In this document: in pieces, positions 48,201-59,353 of the stretch
How the letters are laid out: the number at the start of each line of letters is the position of its first letter
Position numbering within the stretch: position 1 is the stretch's first letter
Assembly (NCBI GenBank): GCA_027922465.2
Contig: BQMF02000047.1
Location: forward strand, 186,001-250,000
DNA length: 64,000 bases
Direction of reading: 5' to 3'
From: Turritopsis dohrnii
Taxonomy: Eukaryota > Cnidaria > Hydrozoa > Anthoathecata > Oceaniidae
Made by a program: the position numbers and the translations under genes
The notes under the pieces: generated by a model
Seen by the model: only the letters and a program-made list of their open reading frames with translations
Told to the model about the DNA's origin: nothing
Database searches by the model: none

Positions 48201-50822
48201 TTATGCCGATGCCTTGCATTTTATAATCGCTACAAAATCAGTTCTTTCAAGCTACAATAAAACAAAGGTTGTTATTGGTAGCAAATAAAACTGCCAGCAA
48301 AAAATTCATCAAAAGGTTATGTTGCAAATATTCTAGTCCTTGAATTTGTTTACCTTTCTTTCAGAATCTGTCAACTTACTCCATTTACTGCTGATCAAAC
48401 ACGCTAGATCATATGGTGAACAGCCTGGATATTTGTGTTTGATTTCTTCAAATATCTAGAAAAATCGCATGTACAAATTGTAATGACTTGAAAAAATATA
48501 TGCTCTTCTCTAAACTGCATAACCATCACCATTATTTACTTGATCGATGTCCATCCTTCATGACCTCCTTCTGAAATGCACTCCTTGCCATTATCGCATG
48601 ATATCGCATACTATCACATACTTTACACTTCATCAGCAAGGATGACACTGCCTCTAATAATCTGTCATTTTGTCAGCACTATTGTCTTCTGCAGCTTTTA
48701 CCACTTCTAAGATTTTGACTGAGATTAATAGTGCTCTTTCATCTGTATTACTCTGTTTGAAGGCCATTTTTATTCTTACTCTGTCATATTCTATATTCAA
48801 ACTATCTTGTAATGTCACACAAGTTTTAAATGATCTCCCTCAAAATCTGACTTTAAAAAAATAACACGATTTCAATACCAATGACTGACTAATGTTTCTA
48901 AAATTTCTTTTCTTCACTGCCGGAAGTTTGTAAAAATCTGGACCTGTAAACTACCAGCTAGTTTTGTCTGGCTGGATCTTTCAAAATCCCCAGCCGGACA
49001 TTTTGAACATCGGGCTGAGCATCAAGACATCCAGTCAGGACTTTGCAACTGAGTGGCGTAATGGTTTGCTTCCACCCGCATATTGGATGTCCAGCCAGAT
49101 ATCTCAAACGTCCAGCTGGGGATTTTGATATGTCTTGATTGGTGTTTCAAGACTAGCTTCAAAACTCCGGGCTGGACATCTTAAACTCTTGGCCAGGCGT
49201 TAAGACACCCAACTGGATGTCTGAGATATCCAGCCAGACTTCTTGTTTCCAAACTCACAATTATGATGTTCAAATCTGCCACGGTACTTACTTCTCATAT
49301 TTCATTATCTAATAAACATTGAAATTTTCATTTGTTTGATCAGTATTCATAATTATTGACCTTGGTACATATTCAGGTACATTTCATGACAACTTTTTTC
49401 TTGTGACAAGCTGAGAGAACTTTGTTTATCTCTTTAAAACAAGCTGTTAAGGTTTTAACAAGGTTTTAATTTCAAAAACGATGCGTGCAAATCTCCCGTG
49501 TTGAAAATTGGATCACTGAATCTTCAACGGAAAGTATACATGCCATAATAGTGCATGAAAAACTGAGCAAAAAATGTCTGGGATTGTTTAGCTATGACCA
49601 ACTGTCACTGAGATATTTATGTCACCGATACTAATGGTAAAAAAAATGCTCTCTGCCTCTATGTGGTTTTGTGTACTATTATGGAGAACTTGACCAGAAA
49701 TATAAAGAAATTTATTACACTCCAAAATAAGACACACTATAGCAACATAATAAATTATATGTTTTGCAAGAAGAACTTACAAGTTTCTAGATACATACCA
49801 TGTTTCGATATCTCATGTATGGTGTCAATGGCCTTCTTGGTGTACCTGGAGCTTTCGATGAGTTTTCAAAACTCGAAGAAGAAGATTTCTAAAAAGGTTT
49901 TATTTCATTTTTCTGTACAAAGAATACAGCAGTTGACAGAACATATAAAAACAACAACAAACAACTTACAGAAGGAAGGTTTGTTGAATCTAAAGATTGA
50001 AGTGGCATAACTGTTGCAGTTCTGGGAGCAGGACTGTTATTCATAGAGTATCTGTCTCGCTCATCACCTTTACTTATTACACCATCACCTATAAAATCAT
50101 AAAAAAACATTAGAAAAATTCATCGACATTTTACCAGATCAAGATGATTTGAGCTATTATTCAAAAAAAATAAAATCTCACTTAATGCCAGTTAATCATA
50201 CTGTGATGGCCAATTTTTTTAAGGAGCAAGAATAAAACGTGCTATTTATGACACCAAAAGAAGGAAACTAACAAAATTGAATACTCCATTTCGAAAAATA
50301 AATATTGTCTAATAAGTTTAGTTTGCATTATGAACTTAATCATTTCAAAAACTTTTTGAAATAAATATTTCACTAGGGCTAGATTGTGAGGGTGACAAAA
50401 TTGAAAGGATCAAGCAAACAAAACAAGAACATCACTTCACCTTCAGTTTCACTTGGGCCATCAGAAAGGACAGAAGATCTTTCAGGTTGATCATCAGTTG
50501 GTGTTGTTGGTTCACTTTTTATCGAAGATCGAAGTATCGTTTCCGTTGTTACATGATCATCGTAACCATACATTTTCAAGAAGCTGTTCATGGTGTCTTT
50601 GGCATAGTCCTTTAGTGAATAAATAGTGATAATATGTTAACAACAGTACAACAAATTATGGTAGCATCACAATTCTTTCGCACTAACCATGACAGATTCC
50701 GAGGTTTTCTTGAATCCTTCCTTGTTTGTACTGGAACTCTGATGGTCTTTACAAGCATTTCCCTGTGATACATTATTCTGCTGTATTGATCCTGAACTAC
50801 TTTTATCTTCATCCTCCATCAT
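42203..50822 (-). CDS. Scm-type Polycomb protein with an added HMG box (HMG-FCS-MBTx2-SLED-SAM)
   Basis: Likely a chromatin repressor that reads methyl-lysine and links to Polycomb complex 1. Exons read as 50822-50688, 50609-50441, 50088-49970, 49888-49799, 48455-48354, 47062-46951, 46868-46827, 46748-46434, 46353-46274, 45898-45664, 45374-45286, 45214-44980, 44828-44801, 44458-44295, 43530-43357, 43276-42722, 42574-42465, 42337-42203. All phases match, giving 962 codons. Domains are an HMG box (about 155-228, with [11 protein letters not shown] and [11 protein letters not shown]), an FCS-type zinc finger (about 282-325, CHWC then CSEKC), two MBT repeats (about 362-466 and 467-575, with [20 protein letters not shown]), SLED (about 639-740, with CFCGPYI) and a C-terminal SAM (about 893-962, with [10 protein letters not shown] and [12 protein letters not shown]). 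FCS, two MBT, SLED and SAM match Drosophila Scm and vertebrate SCMH1/SCML2. The HMG box resembles SMARCE1 and is unexpected there. Confidence 0.9.
44918..44942. repeat. 25-base poly-A run beside a splice donor
   Basis: The run lies about 40 bp past the donor of the second-MBT exon (44980) inside a short intron; on the transcribed strand it is poly-U. It may be a length-variable site. Confidence 0.9.
47063..48353. other. Scm-type gene intron, no features recognised
   Basis: Intron of about 1.3 kb between two HMG-box exons. It is AT-rich without inverted repeats or coding frames of note. Confidence 0.5.
48950..49250. repeat. Cluster of TCCAGCC/GGCTGGA motifs in both orientations
   Basis: Within about 300 bp the motif GGCTGGACATC and its complement GATGTCCAGCC recur roughly ten times with variations, interleaved with TCAAAATCCCC and AAGACAT. 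The segment is richer in G and C than the surrounding intron and can fold back on itself. It lies in the Scm-type intron that splits the HMG box. It is probably a degenerate element. Confidence 0.65.
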
Positions 50823-51764
50823 TCAAGTTTATCTGCAAGATAGAAGAAAATCGGGTAAATACAAAGAATGAATTTAATTGAATTTTATAATAGCACTATC
50901 TAATAAATTTACTGAGTGTCCAATATGTGCAAGCAAAAAGAACTTAATTTTCTTTATCAAATTTTTTCAAGAACAGGTGCTGTACATATTTAAAGATATT
51001 TTTGCCAAACTGATAAGAAAAGAAAAGTCATTTCTGCATATTAAAATCTAAAAGTAACATCAACCATCATACACAATGATCATTTATATACCCCATAAAA
51101 TACCAAAATCAAGTGCACCAGATCATAAGTACACCAAATCCTTACAAAAATTTTATTCCTGCTTTATAAGAGTACCCATGGATAAGCACACCTTCAGATA
51201 ATGATAATATTCAAGGCTATGTTACATGAAAACCAGAAAGCAAGTCAGCATGCGTAACTGGCAACAGAAATTTGTGTTTTAGTTTGATTGATTGTAGGAG
51301 ATGTGTATGATTTTTAATTTACCATACATAATAAATAATATTTTCTGGATTGGTGTTAATGATTAGGAAAGCTGTTCATAGTTAGGAATATTGACAGTAT
51401 GTTGTAGCTTTCTAATAATTTAATATTTCAAAATGAAACCTAAACGATCATATCGATTTACATGAATGTCCTAGTAGGTATTTTAAATGTTACTTTCGTA
51501 CTTTAAAAAGTTTCTGTCGAGTTCTAGCAGCTTCACTTATACTTTATTAGATATTCAGAGTTTTTCCACTTTTTAGAGGATATATGTAAACATGTTATAT
51601 AACATTAGGTCTATTAGATTAATATTAACCTGATAGAAAACATTTGACAATTATATAGTTAGCACACCCGTGTGCCGATTGCTGTGTAATGTATATGTGT
51701 ACATGATTTGTTTATGATGTTTTTTTTGGTTTTTATTTGTCTTGATAACAGGTTGATTTCCAAT
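50823..51764. other. 5' flank of the Scm-type gene
   Basis: Presumed leader and promoter of the minus-strand gene. It is AT-rich; no core promoter motif could be assigned with confidence and no repeat family was recognised. Confidence 0.4.
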
Positions 51765-52800
51765 AAAGTATAAAGCAGGCTGGCTTTGATCAGTAAAAAC
51801 AAACTGTTACAATAAAACTATGAAATTAAAATGCAATTTTCACATCTTTAAATATTTACATTTAGACTCCTATTGTGGAATTTCATCAAAATCCTCTTCC
51901 AGCATAACAATCCATTTCTTCTAAAACTAACAACAAAAATAATCAAAATTTCACCATTCACAGTGAAGTATGGCTGAATTTAAAGATAATTATATGCCTC
52001 AAAAGAATTCTAATCTTGACTGTCATATTCTGTTTTTCTGTTTTTCGATAATATCATGTTTACAAAAACATGAAAAAATCAGATGTTTTATATCAGCAAC
52101 TAACTACATGTTCACAAAAACTTCGTGAAATGTCGTCATTTCTCATAGGAAGTTTAAAGGACTTGGTAAAAGAAATTTCCAATGAGCACGCTTTTTCTAG
52201 TCTCAAAAGAATTGGCAATTACGGACAAGAAAAAGCGGAAGTTTAGAATGTGCAATGCATCCCTAAATACTTCCTTCTTCCATACCAAATTAAATCTATA
52301 ACATGTGATTGTATATAAAGGCAGAGTCATCTAACAACCAAGGACTTGTATGGGGATATACCAGCTATCACAGAGACCATCAGAAAGAATAGGATGAGAA
52401 TAGGACATTGTTGGCGAAATAAGGAGGAACTGGGGCTGATTTTATATTATGGCTACCTACTCAAGGAAAGCGAAAGAGAGGACGACCTCCAATGACATAT
52501 GACGACCAACTCATGTCAGATGATGGCTGCTCTATAGAAGAACTGAAAGCAAAAATGTCCAAAAGGAAAATCTGGAGGACTTTGTGTCAAGAGATGCCAA
52601 GTTAGCTTGATGTAGTAGTAGTGGTAGTATAATATATAAATTGAACTATTGTTATTATTAAAAATCTCTTCCAACAATAAATTTTGTATGAATGAATGTT
52701 AATTTTGTTTCGTATTTAGGAGGGTCACACATGTGTGACCTCATAAATATCTTTTGTTCTACTAATATTCATTGATCTTACGGAACGAAAGTTTCACCCT
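51765..52800. mobile_element. Diverged copy of the GATCAGTAAAAA inverted-repeat element, interrupted by a retrotransposon piece
   Basis: The left part (51765-52230) and right part (52690-52800) align in order with the element at 57922-58894, for example around CTTTGATCAGTAAAAACAAA and GAGGGTCACACATGTGTGAC. Identity is clearly lower than between the two MITE copies at 3.5-5.6 kb. Between the parts is a foreign block with retrotransposon coding remnants (52300-52640). Confidence 0.65.
52300..52640 (+). pseudogene. Non-LTR retrotransposon 3' fragment
   Basis: Read with a frame break near 52440-52490, the segment encodes peptides such as ITETIRKNRMRIGHCWRNKE and MTYDDQLMSDDGCSIEELK, followed by MSKRKIWRTLC and a stop. 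This order (an R-R-IGH block, a GRPP-like block, then W-R near the end) is characteristic of the extreme C terminus of non-LTR reverse transcriptases. A GTAGTAGTAG-type tail follows. It is strongly 5'-truncated. Confidence 0.65.
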
Positions 52801-53270
52801 TTTCTATAGTAATCAGTGTTTAATTAAAGGCGAGTTAAGACACATTGACTGTCAATTTCAACTGCTATTTATTATGCTTGACGCACTTTACAATAGCATT
52901 CACAATTCAAAGAAGTGAACCCCAAATATAAAAAATGTGAGTGATTGCCATTGCAATTTTTAATTTTTTGAACGAAGCACAAAAGGCACCATAATTTTTG
53001 TATGTTCTATCTGCACTCTGAATTAGCCTTAAGATAGTAGCAATTTGCTACAACTTGCATTTAGCTTACTTTGAAGTCTGACAACCTCATACACAGTAGG
53101 TTTTCCTGTCTTTCCAATCAATTATAGTGGAGGGCCGGCAAAGTCACATTATGGCATCTCTGTTAAAGGGAGTTCTGTGTGTATTCGTTTGTATGGGGTA
53201 ACTATCGACTGATCTATAGGTTTTTGAAGGCAGGGATTTTTCCAAGCATTTTTTACTGCCATTATATGGC

Positions 53271-53880
53271 GGTTTATGGGAAAAGGATAACAAGCGAAAA
53301 AGCGATTTGAAGCACTTTTCATGCTGAAGTCGCGATAACAACAACATCTTTTGAGAGTGTAGACATCTTTATCAATAAAAAAATGTTTTTCATAAACGTT
53401 TTATTTTTATTTGGCAAAATAGCAATTAGATATAATACTCCCGGTTATGTTCCAACTTCGAAAACTGGCGCATGGGAATATGAAAAATATAAACATACAT
53501 AGACATAGTAAACATAGAAACGTAGTAAGTAGTTGAATCCTACTTTTCATATTCTAACAAAATACCGTTACTTTATTTTATTTATATCGTTTATCAAAAT
53601 CCCTTGGATGGCCACATATATGAAACATGGAATCTATGATGTAAACAAATAATCTTATTATGGCGATTTTTAGTTTTTATTTACATTTTCTTTTCGAAAA
53701 AGATTTTTTTCTCTTTTGCAGCTCATGCAAGTATATTTCTTTTGTTATAAATTCTGGTTATTAATTAAGCTACGTTTACATTAGTGAAAGACCCAATCAC
53801 ATCCTTTCTCTAGTATTCATCGAGTTTATTTTGTTTGTGATGAGTGTCATGGGAAGACTTAATGTAACTGGCCTTAATAA
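53271..53880. mobile_element. Partial copy of the GGTTTATGGGAAAAGG element
   Basis: It starts with GGCGGTTTATGGGAAAAGGA and continues through a segment that is the inverted complement of about 56560-57140. Compared with the fuller element at 56196-57720 it lacks the 21-bp tandem array, so the end joins directly to the interior. Confidence 0.7.
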
Positions 53881-54118
53881 TGCCTCTAAAGTTAAGTTTC
53901 CTGCAATCTAGAGAGTTCAAAAATACACTTGTAAACATAATGCAACTAAGTGCACTTGTAAACATAGCAGAAACTCAATCTTTGAAAACAAAAACGGTGG
54001 TAGCATAAAGTGCTTGGAAAAATCCCTGATGATAATTTGGTTGATGTGGGTGATTCACAGTATATTATAATTTCATGCAGGTAAAGACTTGAGTTCATGC
54101 ATCATCGTGAGTGATGAG
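53881..54118. other. Spacer between repeats
   Basis: Short AT-rich spacer with nothing recognised. Confidence 0.3.
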
Positions 54119-55289
54119 CAGTTAGGACCACTCGACCAAAACTTGCGATAAAAAGTGTTTCATACTACTTTATGACAGCCACACGACGAAGTGCATTCAC
54201 AACGTTTTCTACTGATTTGAGAATACAAGATTGAGAAAGGTATTGTAAAATCATGAAAGAAGTAATTATCAATCTGATTTAATTTGTAACTTAGGACTCT
54301 TTACTTTGTACATTCACGTTGATATAAATAAACTGTCCAGAACAAATTATTTGTGTTTTTTCTATGAGGCCTGAGGATATGTGAATAGAATTCGTCGAGA
54401 CACAGACGAAGTTCATTGTAGGTACAAAAGATCGGGAATACAAAAATTCTCACGACTTTTGCGATATTTTGCTTTTTTAGGATTCACGACTTTATATGCA
54501 AACATTTCACGAATTTGCAGCCATTGAAGTGTGCTCGTGACTTTTTGTGTTATTTATTTTCGTATTCAGATTGAATAAATTCGTTTCCAGATCCCCAAAA
54601 TAAGTAGGCAGTGGCGTAACTCGGGGGTTGCTTTGGGTGCGATCGCACCACCCTCGGATTTAGTGGGCCTTCTGTTTTTACCAAGCAATTTTTCAAGCGA
54701 TATTGCCAAACATTTCTAGAACACTAAGTTTAAGCTAAGGGGAGGACTGAGCGTATAATTACGAAATATATGTTCCAGTGAAGCATGTAATAACCATTCG
54801 TTCGTTAGAATTATTCATTCCGCCGAATGCTTCTCCCGAAAATTTATTATTGCAATGTTTGATATTGTTAATGTTAATGATTTTAATAATCGTTTTGTCA
54901 ATACGCCACACAATACTGTAGCGCAAATTTAATTTTACGACCATTATTGAAACTTATGCTAATGTATCACTAGAAAAGCGGTACTCCTCCGAAGATGTAG
55001 AAATTGTTCGTTTTCTTCTTTCTTCATTTTCTGAAGAACTAAGCCGAAAGGGAAATTTTGACACAGTAAAAAGTTTTGTTTTTGCATAAAGTTTCATCAC
55101 CCCAAAAATAAAAAAATTTACCGTGTCGAATTTTCCCTAGAGCTATGTTTCTATGCGGTTGCTATGCTAGATCGTCATCATTCAATCGGATGTATTCAAA
55201 TAGGAGAGTAAAATAAAATTATCGAGGCAATTCTTTATAATAAATCACGATTATTTTAGCGACGAATTCTGGTCGAGTGGTCCTAACTG
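54119..55289. mobile_element. Inverted-repeat DNA transposon with ATGAG target duplication
   Basis: The ends CAGTTAGGACCACTCGACCA and its exact inverse complement bound 1171 bp. The pentamer ATGAG directly flanks both ends (54114-54118 and 55290-55294). No transposase is readable. A possible second transposon end, CAGTGGCGTAACTCGGGG, occurs inside near 54608. A small hairpin lies at about 55045-55140. Confidence 0.75.
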
Positions 55290-55390
55290 ATGAGTTCATG
55301 AGTTGACATGCTGCAAGCCTGAGGGAATAGTAACCTCAAAAACCATAATTTAAATAGTGTTTTCTTTAACATTTTTGAAAGACACCTATA

Positions 55391-56020
55391 AGGCCGATGG
55401 AAATTTTATATTAGTTTAGCGTCACTTATTTCCTGAAAATGTCATGCGGCATGTTTTCATTTTTCATTATTCATTAATTTTGTTCAGTGCCATAAATAGC
55501 CGGAGAACACATCAAAAACGCCATTTTGCATTATTATAATCACCGAGACCCCGCCCGTCGGATTCGGTATTAGCTCGAGCTTTCAAGTAGCTTGAGACCT
55601 GCTTTTTCTTCAATCGCATTTAAAAAAAAGAAATTTGCATGAAACTTAGTTTCGCAAATTAGGTAATCCGCAAAGTTGGCTTTTTCAGCATGTATATGAT
55701 AGAAATCGAAACTATAACTCTGTTGTTCCAAAACGCATCAAAAATTAATGTCTACTTCGATTACGTAATTGAATGTCAAAATTTCGCTACGTTTACTAGA
55801 CGGAACACATTGGTGAAGTCAGACGTGCGGGAAGAGCAACTTGATAGTATGATAGTCAGTGAGTGGTGGGTAGGCAAGCAAAAATGAAGTGGATGACGTA
55901 TTGTTCGTTTTAAGAATTGTCATTTTGTATTGGAATAATGAAATTTTGTAAAATAATGAACTTTTTTATGCGGGCACTTAATCTGACTAATTTAAACTAA
56001 TTTAAAATTTCCATCGGCCT
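55391..56020. mobile_element. Short inverted-repeat element (AGGCCGATGGAAATTTTA ends)
   Basis: AGGCCGATGGAAATTTTATA at the left recurs inverted at about 55994-56020. The enclosed 630 bp carries no significant protein; the frame at 55690-55887 is unsupported. TA lies next to each end and may be the target site. Confidence 0.65.
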
Positions 56021-56239
56021 AAAGCAAAAAAAGCAAAAAGGGCATAATTTAAAAAAATAAACAAACATTAATTTTATGTTGACACTTTCGTCAAAAGTAT
56101 CGAAATGATGTGGTCCATTATTGATTCAGCCATGTCAGCCGTCCAATGTTCAAACAACCTAACCTAATATCGTCATGAAAGGAAGGCTTAATTGTGACGG
56201 TTTATGGGAAAAGGATAACAAGTGAAAAAGCGATTCTTT

Positions 56240-56405
56240 AAAAGCGATTTATCGCTGCAAAAAAGCGATTCATTAGAAGCGAAAAAGTGATTCTATTGAA
56301 GCGAAAAAGTGATTCAAGTGAAGTGAAAAAGTGATTCACGTGAAGCGAAAAAGTGATTCACGTGAAGCGAAAAAGCGATTCATGTGAAGCGGAAAAGTGA
56401 TTTCG
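56240..56405. repeat. 21-bp tandem array GTGAAGCGAAAAAGCGATTCA, left
   Basis: About seven imperfect units vary mainly at the GCGAAAAAG/GCGGAAAAG and GATTCA/GATTCT positions. The unit equals seven codons, so open frames through it are artefacts. Confidence 0.85.
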
Positions 56406-57507
56406 AAATCGATTTGGAAGATATATAATAAGAAGAATAAAAAATGATTCGTAAACAAGAACCAAATGGTGAAAAACGGTATTATAAACTGGCGCAATAA
56501 TATGAATAGATACAAAAACTAAAAAAAGATTTTATTTTTAGACTAAAGGCTGTTTTCCACTTTTGGAAAATTAATGCGGAAAGAAACGGACGAATACTAG
56601 AGAAAGGACGTGATTGGGTCTTTCGCTAATGTAAACGTAGCTTAATTAATAACCAGAATTTATAACAAAAGAAATATACTTGCATGAGCTGCAAAATATA
56701 ATTTTAAAGACAAATGTGCGCCAAGAGAGAAAAAAAATATTTTTCGAAAAGAAAATTAATGTAAACAAAAACTTAAAATCGTTGCTATCGCCGTAATAAG
56801 ATTGTTTACATCGTAGATTCCATGTTTCATGTATGTGACCATCCAAGGGATTTTGATGTCAAACGATATAAATAAAAAAAGTAATGGTATTTTCTTAGAA
56901 TATGAAAAGTAGGATTCACCTACTCACTACGTTTCGTTCATTCAACGTCTGTGTATGTTTATATTTTTCATATTCCCATGCGCCAGTTTTCGAAGTGGAA
57001 AGATAACCGGGAGTATTATATCTAATTGCTATTTTGCCAAATAAAAATAAAAAGTTCATGAAAAACATTTTTTTCATTGATAAAGATGTCTACACTCTCA
57101 AAAGATGTTGTTGTTATCGCGACTTCAGCATTATTTTGAAAACTCAATGTGACGGATGTATAATTACAGGTAGCACGCGTTAGTGTTTAATACTGAACTG
57201 ATTACCTGGTTCTTATTCAGTTAGAGATTAAGGAAACAACAGTTTGTTCTCAAGTTGCTACAAATAGAAACCGTCTGCTATAATTCTTTTGTGTTTAAGT
57301 TGTTCTACCGCTTTTATGTGAAATGAACGTGGTTCACATTCACTTTAAGAAAAAAGACAAAAAATGTTTGTTTTAAAGCTATTGCCAATAGGAACCGTCC
57401 CTTATGATTCTTTTTTGAGTTGTTCGATCGTTATTTTGGTATATTCCTTGGGGGGAATGTTTATCAGAACTTTAATCAACACTTGAGTGAGTGATATAGA
57501 ATCAAAA

Positions 57508-57670
57508 AAGCGATTCATTAGAATCGGAAAAGCGATTCATGTGAAGCGGAAAAGCGATTCATGTGAAGCAGAAAAGTGATTCATGTGAAGCGAAAAAGCG
57601 ATTCATGTGAAGCGAAAAAGCGATTCATGTGAAGCAGAAAAGCGATTCTGTGAAGTGGAAAAGCGATTAA
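57508..57670. repeat. 21-bp tandem array, right
   Basis: About seven further units of the same repeat, in the same orientation as the left array even though the element ends are inverted. This suggests array expansion or conversion after insertion. Confidence 0.85.
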
Positions 57671-57921
57671 GTGCTTCAAATCGCTTTTTCGCTTGTTATC
57701 CTTTTCCCATAAACCGTCACAATTGCAGTTTACCTTATTACATGAATATTACGAGACATGATGTAATTAACACGAATGGAAAACTTTTGTGTTAGTAAAA
57801 ACCCCGTTAATTTTTGAATAGTTTTCATGGAGATTCATTAATTGTCTGTTCCTTCAGTAGCTCCCTTACTTTGCTTCTGTTTTAAGTATCTTTTTGACAA
57901 AATCGTGTTAATTATTAAGTA

Positions 57922-58894
57922 CCGTAAAGCGGGGTGACTTCGATCAGCGGGGTGACTTCGATCAGTAAAAATAAACTGTTTAAACTCTGAAATTAAAGTG
58001 CGTTTTTCACATTTTTTAAGATTTTCATTTAGATTCTTATTGTAAAATATCATCAGAATCGTCTTCAAGCGAAGCAATCAATTTCTTCCGAAATTAACGA
58101 CGAAAAACATCAAAATTTTCACCGCTCACATTGGTCATCGCTCTACGTCGTATTCAAGAGTCTAGCCTTGACATTTTTGGTAGATATGTGAAGTATAGAG
58201 GCTGGTGGTAAAGAAAATTATAATATGTCTGAAAGAAATCCTGTTCTTCACCGCTATATTCTGTTTTTCTTTTCCTTATTCCTTTATCGATAATATCGTG
58301 TTTATAAAAACACGAAAAAAACGAATGTTTTATATCGCTATAAGTTACATGTTCGCAAGAACTTCGTGAAAAGTCGTCGTATCTCATGGGAGATTTAATG
58401 ACTTACCGAAGAAATTTTAATAAGCGTGCTCTTTCCCATTGATGATAGATCTCAAACATTTTGTTTGAGATACAATGAAATTTCAATGTTAATTTCGTTT
58501 CGTATTAACGAGGGTCACATGTGTGAACGTCGTAAATATCTTTTGTTTTACTAACATTTGCTGATCTTTTGCGGTCGAACACTTACCGCGGATGACAAAT
58601 GGTGGTCTGTTAATATTGTAATAATGGCGCTTTAAAAACATTGTCAAATATAATTATAAGTAATTTGGCGCTTCTCGTAAGCTGATCGAAGTCACCCCAT
58701 AATCGATATTGTCGTTTCTTGGAAAGATCAGGTTATTTCTCTGGAATTACAAGTTTAGTTAATGTAAAATTTTGCAATGAAATAGAAGAAATATGTAATG
58801 TAATGATTCCAAAGTTTCAGAAGTAATGGTTTAGTATTTCGGAAGTTACTTTTAAAATAGTGGCAAAATTGATCGAAGTCACCCCGCTTTACGG
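57922..58894. mobile_element. TA-flanked inverted-repeat element (CCGTAAAGCGGGGTGACTTC ends)
   Basis: Terminal inverted repeats of about 25 bp begin CCGTAAAGCGGGGTGACTTC, with TA on both sides (57920-57921 and 58895-58896). The left end has a tandem duplication of the GGGGTGACTTCGATCAGC segment. No transposase frame. It resembles Tc1/mariner-type non-autonomous elements by its TA target. A diverged relative lies at 51765-52800. Confidence 0.85.
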
Positions 58895-59352
58895 TACCAT
58901 TTGAATTCTTAAAAGGTGTTATTCGTGTGTTAATTACCACTCACTCTAAAGTTTACACCTGGCCATTCGTGTTAATTTCATGTCGTGTTGATTTCAAGGC
59001 CGTTAAATACTTGCCTACTTATTTTCATGTAATAAGGTACTAATTATTGACCAAATCTGTAAGCCTCTGTGTCAAGGTCTCGGAATGTTCCCAATCCAAG
59101 ATCTACCATTTTTGTTATGGAAACTTACCTCCTCATTTTGCTCCGCATAATAACACTGCGGAAGGAGAACCACATGTGAGAACTAATTTTTTTACTGCAT
59201 TTGTCTTAAATTGTGTCCAATTCATTTAACTGTGTTGGTCCATTTCCCGAATTTCTAGATACTTCATTCTTTTCCTCTTAAGTGAAGGAACTTTAACTGC
59301 TTTGTAAAATTTCACCTCGTAATTATTGGGCTTTTTGTCACCCCCAGAGAGT
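58895..59352. other. Spacer between repeats
   Basis: AT-rich sequence with a 60-codon frame (59047-59229) that has no recognisable motif. Confidence 0.35.
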
Positions 59353-59353
59353 C

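Larger units (their letters stand above)
56196..57720. mobile_element. Inverted-repeat element with internal 21-bp arrays near both ends
   Basis: Both ends read GTGACGGTTTATGGGAAAAG in opposite orientation. Just inside each end is a tandem array of a 21-bp unit (56240-56405 and about 57508-57670). The centre is related, in inverse orientation, to 53325-53870. It has no transposase. Subterminal arrays of short repeats can bind transposase in some DNA transposon families; that role is not shown here. Confidence 0.75.

Noticed and set aside
57607..57795. Open frame with Glu/Lys/Arg repeats
   Set aside because: It is created by the 21-bp tandem array, whose unit is a multiple of three.
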